From Ciborinia camelliae (lineage: Eukaryota > Ascomycota > Leotiomycetes > Helotiales > Sclerotiniaceae): a stretch of 64,000 nucleotides of DNA. Numbering within the stretch: the stretch's first letter is position 1; each line of letters opens with the position of its first letter. Below, piece after piece: positions 34,620 through 45,300 of this stretch. Under the pieces are notes generated by a model. That model worked only from the letters and a program-made list of their open reading frames with translations, did no database searches and was not told the origin of the DNA. The translations under genes and the position numbers were made by a program. Location: assembly GCA_025890175.1 (NCBI GenBank), contig JANPYM010000009.1, positions 1,004,412 to 1,068,411 of the forward strand. The letters run 5' to 3'.

Positions 34620-35264
34620 ATGGCTTCTTATAACAAAGACTGTTCCCCGTGTCTTACTCGGTATGAAACTTTTCACGAATGCAATTTTACTTTGTATATC
34701 ACTTGGTTTTGCTTGATACTAACGTTATACAGCCCCTCCAGCAGCAAGCAACAGTCAAAAAGAAATATCTCCAACTTGTCGAACGGTAAGCTTTTTACAC
34801 TCTGTGCATCTTGCAGACGTTCTAATTTGTCTTAAGATTCAGTCGTCAAGGCTACAGGAGGTGCGCCTTGCACTGTTTCCACCGATGTTCCTTCCATGAC
34901 AACATGTCGGGTTCAAAGCCATGGGGTCCAATTGGTGAATGACAGAGCGCATGAACTTCAATATCAAAAGGCCGAAGATGATTTTTCAGATGGCTTGAGC
35001 ATCATGGTTGAGAACCTCAGTATCGAGATGCCCCAGCGGCAGTACTTTGTGGCGGCTCACTCCTATGGCTTCGCTTATGCCGAGGCCTCCACTAGTTCAA
35101 TGGCCGTAAATTTTAATGCGGATCAGGAAACTGGTATGCACGTCAAGCTTCAAGACATTACATATGAGCAGTGTGTGATGACGGAGGCTGAAACGTACGC
35201 TCGCAGGGATTATAATCTGCTTGGCATTGGCACACAATTCGAAGAAACAAGGTTCGAGAACTGA
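34620..35264 (+). CDS. Orphan-like three-exon gene, 172 residues
   Basis: Exons 34620-34660, 34733-34785 and 34837-35264; two GT-AG introns (71 and 51 bp) both preserve phase, which argues for a real gene. The protein starts MASYNKDCSPCLTR and has a serine-rich linker. A larger third exon follows, with VQLVNDRAHELQYQKAEDDF, LSIMVENLSIEMPQRQYFVA, SYGFAYAEASTSSMAVNFNA and ITYEQCVMTEAETYARRDYN, ending FEETRFEN. No signal peptide or membrane helix; cysteines are sparse. I recognise no domain. It sits between the tandem array and a zinc-finger gene in a repeat-rich stretch, so it may be lineage-specific or a remnant of a larger gene. Confidence 0.5.
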
Positions 35265-35891
35265 TGGACTTTGGGATTGGTTTTAGACCCCGCAAATTCT
35301 CTAAGATTGGATTGTTGAAAGACATCCTTTCGTGTTATCAGTGTTATTAGTGTTAGAGGTCTCCCAATCGATGTCACGATTCATGAAATGTATACTGATG
35401 TTCAGTTGTGTACTTATTGGATATCACCCCTCAAATCCGTCTGAATTAGTCAGCATTAGTTCTATCGCCAGTAAAGGTGGCATTGGCGCCAATTTAACCA
35501 ATAGGAGATGTTGATATATGGGTGGCCTCAAAGATTGATCAAAAAAGGAATGCTAGTAAACCGGGTTAACGTCTTATGCAAGGAAAGGCTCGCTTTCTGG
35601 AGAACCAAGGAGGCCACCAGTGCGTGTGTGACGCCATCAGTGCTTGTGTGAGGCCGCCAGTGCGTGTGTGCAACCTTGCTAAAGATATAAGTATTCATGG
35701 ATTTTTCTACTCAGCCCTCATCAACATCAATACTTACTCGTACGTTCCGTTTCTAAATCGAAAATTGGTAAAGGTTATCTTACATTTCAAATCATCAGTA
35801 CTAACCCCGCCGGCCACTTCATGGCCAGTGGGGATAAGTTGACAAATTATTGTACTACTTATCCCATCAGGCTACTTAAATAGTCGTCTAA
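35265..35891. other. Intergenic region with a 20-bp tandem repeat
   Basis: Contains three 20-bp units at 35611-35670 (separate entry) and two GTGTTATTAGTGTTA-like words near 35335. A possible first exon of the zinc-finger gene could lie here but I cannot choose one. Confidence 0.45.
35611..35670. repeat. Tandem repeat, 3 x 20 bp
   Basis: Units AGGCCACCAGTGCGTGTGTG, ACGCCATCAGTGCTTGTGTG and AGGCCGCCAGTGCGTGTGTG, head to tail, with four variable positions. Confidence 0.9.
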
Positions 35892-36865
35892 GATCTCTCG
35901 CGCGCGGGGACTTGTTGTCTTCGCGCACCAAAAATCTCGAATACTCTTCAGAACCATTGTTTAGAAAGCTTTCTACAGCACGATCTCCCCTCGTATGTCT
36001 CCCTAAGAGATATCCAAGGCATATCAGACAACGACTTTTATTTCGGTACGATCTATTCTCAAAGTATTGTCCAAGAACCTTTTGGACATCCACAGTGCGA
36101 AACCAACGCTGTGAAACAGCCTAATACCAATTCAATAACGTCTTCAAATTTCTCTTCCTCCCCCCCTTCGTTGACGGTGTCGCCTCGCTTATCCACAGAA
36201 GCGACCCATACGCACTTTGGTTCTTCTCCCGCTGCATCTACGAAGTCGCCTCACTTGTCATCAAGCGCCATAGAAGGGAAGCTTATTTCTAGCTTCAGTG
36301 CTAGTATTGAGCCAACCCCGGAACTTGCATCGCCTGCTTCTCAATCATCAAATCAGGAATTTTCCTCGCCTCTTCAAATTCCTGTAACCACAGAAGCAAT
36401 TACACCGAGCAATCCCATTCCCATCGACGCCGTGCATCTATCTATAGCGCCTGGTAATTTTTCAGGCAGATCAAAAGTATCGACAAGCCTCCAAAATCGC
36501 AGTCTTCAATACACGTGTGATCACTGTCCAAAAGTATTCCCTCGTCGTTGCGATTTGAAGTATGTCACCCAAAAGTATAACTTCCAACTTATGCTAAATT
36601 TTATCATCACAGGAAGCACTCAAACGTTCACACCCGCCCATATAAGTGTAGCGAGCCATCTTGCAAAAGCCCAGGCTTTGCTCTTTACAAAGATCTACGC
36701 CGCCATATCAGAACGAGTCACGAAAAGCATGAAAGGCTTGAGTGTCCCCATCCCGGTTGTCGGGCGACATTCACTCGCACTGATAATTGGCAAAGACATG
36801 TTATAAGCCAGCACTCAGGCAACTTAAGCTTGGTCCATTCACCGAGAGAAAATTCGAAGACATAG
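35892..36865 (+). CDS. C2H2 zinc-finger protein, putative transcription factor (5' end unresolved)
   Basis: Coding part 35892-36559 plus 36613-36865, joined in phase. A serine/proline/threonine-rich region (SSSPPSLTVSPRLS, SPASQSSNQEFSSPLQ) precedes three C2H2 fingers. Finger 1 is YTCDHCPKVFPRRCDLK, spliced to KHSNVH; finger 2 is YKCSEPSCKSPGFALYKDL followed by RRHIRTSH; finger 3 is LECPHPGCRATFTRTDNW followed by QRHVISQH. This matches fungal C2H2 DNA-binding proteins with a C-terminal finger cluster. The frame is open back to 35892 without any ATG, so either a first exon lies further upstream or the gene has lost its start; 35892 is only the limit of the open frame. Neighbouring sequence is repeat-rich. 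Target genes unknown. Confidence 0.6.
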
Positions 36866-37217
36866 TATTACACGGTTTCCACTATCAATGAAAGTGAGAA
36901 ATGGAGAGAATCGATAGCTATATCTATTCTGGGTCTACGGAAATGATTTGGAGTTCTTCAGATTGTTCAAAAAGCACAAGCTTTGAAACCCTCTCATTCG
37001 TCAACGATGAAGAACGGGGCAGTTTCCATGGATAATGTTTCCCCGCCGGAGGGTCCATATTGTTTGATCGAGATTATGTTTGGGTCGCAACTCAAACCGT
37101 GGTTTTGTCTGGCAGGTATAGCCTGCCTGGACAGTGTAGGATGTTCACCGTAGGGTGACGGATTAAAGAGAAGAAATAGGGTGCTGGGCACACGATAGAA
37201 GTATATTGTTTCCTTAC

Positions 37218-37925
37218 TCTGCCCTCCTGTCAAAGCGGGTTTTTTATCCTGTCGCACGAGGACCGATATGCACTCAGCGAAAAGGTTTTTCCCCTGTTTT
37301 ATGTTGGAGAAGGAAGGCAGATTTTCTTATATCATGCTCTGATTTATGACCTTCAACAACTCTGGCGCATTACCTCCGTTTTTCTTCAACGGAGAAGGAA
37401 AGCAGATTTTCTCAAATCATGTTTTAGTTTGTGACTTTTAAACAATATGAATTTCAATCAATTATTCCAGCCTTAATAGCTCTACTTCAGTGAAGCCCAG
37501 AAAATGTTACTAAAACTCTTCAAGTTTCTTCGATAACATGTATCCCCTTTCATCAGATAATATTAAGTGATAATTAAATCAGCATATATATCTAGAATGG
37601 GAGTAATAGTGTCCAAGTGATTTTGAAGGATGCGTCTTTTCTCCTAACGTAAAGTAGAGCGATATCTTTGAGGAAGAACGGATTGAAATAAGTTGAGATT
37701 GGGGAGGGCAAGCTTTTCTTCCATGTACAATAATGAGCTAGCGGATAACTTAATAAGGTGTTATGTAGTCAGAGTAGCCCTGTTTTCCCTTGTCTGCCCT
37801 CGACGCGGGCTTTTTATCCTATCGCTCAGAACCCGATGTGCATGTAGCGAAAAGGGTTTCCTTGTTATGTGGAAGAAGGTAGTTTCCTTTTGTATCAGGT
37901 ACTGGATTGTGAGGTTTGATGCCAG
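37218..37925. repeat. Diverged direct repeat, about 140 bp, two copies plus a partial third
   Basis: Copy 1 begins about 37218 (CTGCCCTCCTGTCAAAGCGG) and copy 2 about 37792 (CTGCCCTCGACGCGGGC). Both continue with TTTTTTATCCT-like, then TCGC, then GATGTGCA or GATATGCA, then AGCGAAAAGG, then a GAAGG(C/T)AG-TTT segment. The second half of copy 1 (GAGAAGGAAGGCAGATTTTC, 37309) recurs at about 37388 as GAGAAGGAAAGCAGATTTTC. Spacing of copies 1 and 2 is about 574 bp. No terminal TG/CA or coding remnant was established. Confidence 0.7.
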
Positions 37926-39008
37926 AGGTTATCACCGGCTATTCAGTAAACATCTGGCTTGTAGAAAAGGAAGCCAGCACATCCAATCACCCTTCACTGT
38001 GACCGACCGATGCTGTAGTCCTCAACAAGCAGGAAGTACCTGCAGTCTACAGTCTGCAGCTTGTAAACCAGAAATCATCAGATCTCCCTCCTCTTTCGAA
38101 TCTGTTATAATGTAAACCAGAAAAGAATATACCCAAAACTACTTAGGTACAGATAGCTAGTCACAAACAAAAAAATTAACGCCCCCTAAATTAACTGACG
38201 AGAAATAACTGCCAGAAACCGGCAAATTCATCTCTTAAATCCATATCAATCTCAATAACCCTAAAGGAAATTCACTACCTCTATCTATAAATCACTTTTT
38301 TTCAACAACTCAAACTTCAACCCTGCAATTCCAATTCCAATTCCAATTCCAAGTAGTAGGTACATATAATTTTCGGGTTAAGATTTAAATTCGAGTCAAA
38401 ACAAAACTTCAATGACTATGATGAGGTGCTCCAAATAAAATACAAAGAATGATTTAGGTAGCAGTTTGAGGTGAATTTCTACAGTCTCAAATTGCCGACA
38501 AGTTCATTGTAACCCAATCATCTCCTCTCTTTCCCATCTCCAACATGATATCTCCCCTCCCCTACCCTCCCCTCCAGTCCTAAATATGCACTACGAGCTT
38601 TGAGTACGGCCCTTCACGACCTCCCTCGCAGCTCGTGCTGCGCAGCTTGTAGAGCCCTAGACTTAAACAACCCAATCAGCATCCGTTTCGCATAATTAAT
38701 GAGGTGTTTTAAAATATGTATGTTAGAGATTAGAAGAAAAGAAAACGAAGATCAAAAAACCTTTCTTCTTTTGAAAATAAATAGTGATAATAATATGAAT
38801 AATTACCTATTCACTTTATATATACCCCATGCCTCTCCCCCTCTCATCCCCTCATCTCATCCCCACACCTCACCCCCCCTTCAAACCCACAGATACACCC
38901 ATATTATTATATTATATAACCACATAAATAACCTCACCTAACCCACCTAACCCACCTTAGCCACCTACCTGCGCTTCCAACCAAGTTCTAACTTCCATTC
39001 CAAATCGC

Positions 39009-39254
39009 AAACCCTCTAACCCTCTAACCCTCTAACCCTCTAACCCTCTAACCCTCTAACCCTCTAACCCTCTAACCCTCTAACCCTCTAACCCTCTAAC
39101 CCTCTAACCCTCTAACCCTCTAACCCTCTAACCCTCTAACCCTCTAACCCTCTAACCCTCTAACCCTCTAACCCTCTAACCCTCTAACCCTCTAACCCTC
39201 TAACCCTCTAACCCTCTAACCCTCTAACCCTCTAACCCTCTAACCCTCTAACCC
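39009..39254. repeat. Interstitial telomere-like 8-bp array, about 30 copies
   Basis: Uninterrupted head-to-tail CTAACCCT (read on the plus strand; TTAGAGGG on the minus strand), about 246 bp. The unit is the common fungal telomere hexamer TTAGGG with AG inserted. No imperfect units were seen within the tract, so it is young or kept homogeneous. Confidence 0.95.
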
Positions 39255-39669
39255 AAGATTTAGAACCCGAACTCGAACCCGAACACGGGTGTCCTACTAC
39301 TCCTTCTCCTACTCCTACTTCTACTCCTACCCCATTGCACATAGAATCATAGCTAGTTACTATTAAACATGTAAGTAAGTAAATAAATAAATAAATTTAT
39401 ACCAATCGGATGCCGCATCAAGGATTTTGCGAACTGAACAGAGACAAATACTCGCACATGCATGCATTTGCATGCATTTGCGCAAGTGAGATATTTTAAA
39501 AAAAGCTAGCCTGTGCCTGTACAATCACATCATACTATAACCACTATAACTAGGTAGGTAGGTACCACTATGAGTCAACAGATCAGTGCAAAGCACTACG
39601 TAGCACTTATAATGGCGATGCCCCTCCCTTCCTCCCCACCCCACCTTCATATCACCTCCCCTCTCCCAT

Positions 39670-41493
39670 CTACAACTCATCCTTTTTTGAATCCCCTTGA
39701 ACAGTCTCACGACGCTCACAAGCCGCCGGACTCCCCACATCCATCCTATAAACACACTTCTCCATCTCCACCACCTTCCAAATCTCATCCTTCTCCGCAC
39801 AAGCCAGCACCACCGTCGTAGCCCGATTGGGTCCATTCCAGCAATGCTGTCCATTCTCAAACACCAATGCCGTCCTGATCCCCTTACCCAAACCCTTGCC
39901 CTGCGCATCAACTTCTTCATCCACTTCAATCTGATCAAAACGAACAAACATGCCCATCCCCGTGTTTCCGCCACCTTTCTTGGATTTTTGTGTCGTCTTG
40001 TCCATCCAGCAGAGTTCGTAGTCATATTCGCCTGAATCTTTGGATACGCACGTGCCTTTCAGGGCGCGGAAGATATCATCCACGCCGTAGTCTTTTTCGA
40101 GATCGGAGTTGAGATCAGAGAGGGTATTTTGTTTAGAGACAACATCATCGCTGGCGGTTTGATAAGCATTTTTCGCATCTTGTACGGCCTTGGACTCGGA
40201 GCCCGACTTGGAGTTATCGGCCAAGATGCCATTTTCGACAAGCATGATGCGAAGATCTTTGACCTTCTGGTGAACCCAGGTACGGACGGACTCGGGAAGG
40301 TATTCTTCGAACTTGTAGACTATTGCATGTTAGTGGTCGCGTAAATCGTGTAGAAATATAAAAGAAAACTTACGAGCATCAATATCACTCTCTTCCTCAT
40401 CCTTCTCCCAAGTCTCCCATTCAATCCCATCATTCTCAGGCTTGGCCGTCTCCTCCACAGCGGCATCTTCATTTGCAGTATCATCTGGGTCACTAGCATC
40501 CTTCGTAGCAGCATAATCCTCCCAGGCCTGAACTGCCCTCTTGACACCCTCGTCGTTAAAGTTGGGATTACGTTCCTCCTTGAATCTTGACAAAATTCCC
40601 TCCAATTCCTTAACCTTATTTTGCAAAGCTACCTTCTTCTCCTGAACGACACTCAATGTACCCCTCAACTCCTCAACTCTATTCTTGGCCATAAATGTCA
40701 ACATTGAAACCTTGCTAGTCTTCCCCTCCGAAGCCTTCACAACTTTGCCCTTCTCCCTCTCTTCCACTTCCTCATATTTTTGTTTGAGCTCCTCCTCCTT
40801 CTTCTTCAATTGACTAATTTCCAACTCCATCTTCCCGATACTCTTTTGTACACCGGCCCTTAAACTCTGTGCCTCCTTAACCAATTCATCCCTTTTCTTA
40901 TTCGCCTTAGCTTGTGCCTTCAACCTAATATCATTCAATCTCTTCCACTCTTTCCCAATCTCCTCACACTTATCCGCACATTTTGTTCCCCCAACACCCT
41001 CCCATTCATCACTCCCATCACAGCACAACTCATAATCGCACACTCCGTCGTTTACATATGTGAATGGTACGTAAGTTGGTATATGTCCCTTATTCTTGCA
41101 GTAATATCCTGGCAAGGCTAAACTGGTGTTATGAGGACTCGAGCCAGTCGAGCCCTGCAATGGTTGAGGAGGAGAGAGATCGGAGAGATATGTACAAGCG
41201 CTTGTGCCCGGCTCATCACTTCCATCTGGACAATCGCAGTAATCGTCGTTTACTTTGGAGATATCGATTGAGATGGATGGGTTTGAAAGACAGGTGAATT
41301 TGTCTGTTGATTTGTAGAACTTTGCGACTATATGCCAGTAAATTGGATGTTAGCCATGAGAGCTATTGAAGTGGTGGGTATGTTGGAGGTGATGCATACA
41401 CTCAGGCCCGACGCCCCTAGGTCTTGAAGCTTCTGCCGCAAGCACCGAAGTAGATAAAGCACTCAGAAGTACCAATGCTTTGGTGGCCACCAT
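39670..41493 (-). CDS. GTB1: Glucosidase II beta subunit (ER N-glycan quality control)
   Basis: Predicted 565-residue ER-lumen protein that partners the catalytic alpha subunit to trim glucose from N-glycans during glycoprotein folding. Exons 41493-41400, 41327-40374, 40319-39670 (1698 nt). A signal peptide (VLLSALSTSVLAAEA) is followed by two LDL-receptor-A-like cysteine modules (VNDDYCDCPDGSDEPGTSAC and GVCDYELCCDGSDEWEGVGG), whose acidic residues bind calcium. A long charged coiled coil follows (MELEISQLKKKEEELKQKYE). The C-terminal part has MRH-domain cysteines and ligand-type residues (GTCVSKDSGEYDYELCW, FENGQHCWNGPNRATTVVL). The protein ends KKDEL, an ER-retrieval signal. All hallmarks of the family are present. 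Confidence 0.93.
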
Positions 41494-42336
41494 TATAGTA
41501 TAATTATCAACCTCAACTCAATAAAATCTGTCAATGTAATAAAAATGGTGTTCCTCGAAGGAATTGATGGAAATACAATCCGCTACTCGAGATAGCTTCA
41601 AAGGTGTGGGGTTAAGATTTAAAGATGCCAGCTTGCTATCCAGTAGATCTTAGCGAACAGGCCTTTGATAAGTACTGTGCCGGTATCACGTCCTGGCAGC
41701 CCCCTTTTCCTTCAAAAGCAGCCAATTGATTGATTGATTGATTGATTGATTGATGAATTGATAAATTATTTTTGAATTGTTATTAAAATATAAACCTATT
41801 ATTTAATGGATGGATGCAGGTGGTGTTAACCATAATTTTTGTTTAGTATGCAGAATTCGAATTTTGGTACGGTTTCAAAGCCCGAGATTTGTATATCACA
41901 GAGCAAGTTTCAAAACATTTTTGATGATTTTTTCATTTTGTTCCTGTGAATCCCGAGGAAGGCTCAAATGCCCATTGCATGAGCTCTATCATCCATCAGT
42001 AAAACTACAGTACAGACTACCCAAACCATCCTACCCAGCTCACTAAGTATCCTTCCATGGATAACCAGTCCCGCTGCGCCATTAAGATATCCTGACATGC
42101 TACATATTCCTTCACTCCATTCATCATCTCTCCCCACTGCTGATATGGTATTTTCCAATTTCTGGAATGAAATGGACATGCAAGGTCGTATTCTTTCTTT
42201 GCACCTTTAAAAACGCCAATTTTAAGACTGCCCTATTTTATTGCCGCGAGGCAGATGTACAAAGAAAATAGATCGTGTAAAACATTAAGATCAAGCAAAA
42301 TAGAAACTAGTATGGTTTAATTCCATAATATCGTAC
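41494..42336. other. Intergenic region with a GATT tandem
   Basis: Upstream DNA of GTB1 and 3' DNA of the long disordered protein. A TTGA/GATT tetranucleotide run lies at about 41725-41752. No gene supported. Confidence 0.5.
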
Positions 42337-45300
42337 TCAAAACATACTTCCATCCTGAACTGGTGTCGGTCCCCTTATACCCAAAACTCCCGGAGGAAAA
42401 TCTGGCACGGGCGGACTTGTCGCATTATACGCCTTTTCTCTCGCCCTAGCATTCAAATTGCCTCCCTCACTAGTACTCTTCCTCAGTCTCTGTCTTTGTT
42501 TCTCCTTGGGTGTTACCTCCTCATCTGAGAATGTGCTCATCTCTTCACTGCTCTGCGTGGCCAATGATATCTCATCCCTTTCGGAAAATTCAGAAGAGTC
42601 TTTTTTGCCAATGATTGCACCAAACATAGCTCTCGTTTGTCTTCTTTTCGGATTTACCGCAGGGATAGGCGGAGCAGTCCCGTTTGAAAGGCTCGATCCG
42701 GGTGGAAGATTGATTGTTGAGATACGAGAAGTAGATGATATGAAAGTTGGTTCCGAGATCTCAGATTTGGTGATAGACTTCTTGCGGGAGGCTATGCGGC
42801 CATTTACCTGGGAGGCTGTTGGGGTGGTTGATCGAGGCCCAATTGATGATTGGTCAACCAAAGCGGGAGTAGAGTTGACACAGAAAGGTGTGACTGGTGA
42901 TGGTCTAGGTGAAATACCAATTTCCAATGCATCTCCGGTTTGAAGAGCCGGCATATGCTGGGGATCGAAATAACTCGAAGCGTGTGCTTTGCTATTACTT
43001 CTGGATCTTAATCCTACTGCTGGGGATGGAACAGGAGAGGGGCGACCTGAAATTCCTGGAGATGAGCCAGGAGATACACCTAGCACGGTAGGTTTGAGCA
43101 TGAGGCGGGCATTTTGAAGATCTTCAACAACTCCTTGGCTTGAACTACCGGTTCCCTCGGCCATCGCTTTTGCTAGATCATCTCTGTATCGGCCATTGCG
43201 GCTTTTAGACCGGCCAGAAGCATCAGAACTTGAACGATCACGGGAAGTACGGGATGTAGGTCGCGATCCAGAATAATTCGTACCTATGCTTTCTCTGTTT
43301 GCATTTCGCTGAGAATGTGTCACTGGTGGAGGTTTTCTCTCTCGACTTTGGGCTCTTTGGCGCGGTGCTAAATTAGCCGATCCATCAGTCATTCCCTGTA
43401 ATTGTCTTGGCTCATATGTATGCGCTTGTCGAGGATCACTAGGCCTGGGATTGGACCAGCTGATCTCATTGAATCCACCTTCACCTTTCTGCTGATTTCT
43501 CAGAGACATTTGATGCTCACGATCACGCTGGGCATGTCGTCCAGCTTGTCGGAAGGCTTTCATCTGAGGAGGCGTTGAAGAAGTGGTGACATTCTTCAAC
43601 ATTTCCTCTTCTTCCTCCTTCCATGAATTGTCATCAACTCTCTGCTTGAATGGGTGCGGAGGTCCATTCTGTGTGACTGGACTACTTCCTTTTCCAAACA
43701 TTTTCACGCCTTTGGTTTGACCTGCGGCTTCCTTTTGCTTCATTCCCAATGCGCCAAGGCTAGCCTTAGTTTTCAATAGAACAGCGGAACCTGGCGTAGG
43801 CGAAGCAATCTGGCTTTCTGGCTGGCGTTCGGGTTCAATCACTAGGCTCTTCAGATTTTCTTGGACTTGCCTCCGACGTTGAGCGAGCTCGTCTTTGAAC
43901 TCTTGTCGTTCTTGCTGGGTAGCCGAACTTCCATTTCTATGGTGACGTGACTCTATCTCATTTTCCCATGCGGACTTTGGTGTAGATTCAGCCTCGGTAT
44001 CTGAATCCATCGAATTAACAGAAAGAAGTGTAGAAACTGCACTATCCACTTTGACAATAGGACTCACTGGGGTTTCGTCCCAATCATTAATGTCCCAAGG
44101 AGATCTTCTCTCATTGTAATCCTGAGAAGGTTGTTCAATAGGATCAGAAGATATTTCTTGGTTAAATCCCGATGAAATTATCCCATATATAGATGAGCTG
44201 TCGCTGTCAGATCGCAAATGTGAGCGGATCATTCCACTCAAACCTGGGAGTGTTGGGGAGTCGGCTGGTTCAGGCTGTCTTTCACCATCATCGGGTGGTG
44301 TGGTCTTGATTTCCAAAAATTTTGGAGGGTTGCATGGAGGGGGAGGTAGTGGTTGCTGTGGACCTTGAGTTGCGAGGGTACTTGGTTGGTTTGCTGGATG
44401 CTGAGATTCATCAGGTCGCGGTGTCATTGACGGATCATTGTGGTTGCGATATTTCAGATTAGGGAAACTGCGCGGTTGAGGAAGTCCCCATGGTCGACTC
44501 ATTTGTCCCTTGGTAGAAAGCTCAGATCGAGTAGGGGATGCTACTGGACGACTCGTTAGTCCCTTGGTAGAAAGCTCAGATCTAGTAGGAGATGCTACTG
44601 AACGACTGGTTGGAGAGCTCATTAATGGTTCCGAAACAGTTTCACTTTCAGGGATTATAATTCGTTGTTGCTTCGGGGATTGTAGCTCGGGAGCCCGATC
44701 TTTTGGAGGGAAATGTCTTTGATTAGGATAGTTTTGATGTGTTGCACTAGAGTCGGCCCGAACCCGTGGAACAAAAGGTCCTGGTGGGGAATGCTTTCTT
44801 GGAGGTGGTGTCTCTCTTCCATTTTTTATTTGAAATTGATGCTGATGGCTTTTGTTCTCGTCACACTGTTGACCGGACTTGGGGCTTACACCGGTCATCA
44901 TAGCCTTGACCCTGTCACTTACTTGTGCCATTGGTGCAGCTTCATCATTTTCGCTGACCGGAGGACTCAAAGGAGGATTTGAAAATCCGGATTGTGATTT
45001 TGGCTCCACCGCAAGGTGCGCAGACTTCATTGCTGGACCAAAATCGAACCCACTAATGGGAGATGGAAGATCATGATTAGGTGGTGGGCTTGCCGCACGC
45101 AAATTAGGCATGCTAGCTTTAGTAAGCACTGGCTTGCGGTCCCATTTGTCGATTGTATTGAATGAAGTAGTTGATGTGGGCGAATTCATTGCCAGTGGAG
45201 GAGTTTGGGAGCCCATACCACGTTGTCTAGTCAGGGTATCGATTCTGTTCATAGTTGAGTGCTGTTGATCATGCACATGTTGGTCTAACCCATTTTCATA

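Larger units (their letters stand above)
36866..39669. other. Gene-free, repeat-rich stretch of about 2.8 kb
   Basis: Holds diverged dispersed repeats (37218-37440 and 37792-37925), an AATTCC tandem near 38327-38350, and the telomere-like array at 39009-39254. Beyond the array are ACTCCTACT repeats (39295-39330), an AATA/AAGT tract (39372-39398) and ATGCATTTGC repeats (39460-39482). No gene supported. Confidence 0.6.

Noticed and set aside
44510..44722. Plus-strand frames opposite the 1296-residue gene
   Set aside because: Short shadows of the tandem duplication in the real minus-strand gene.
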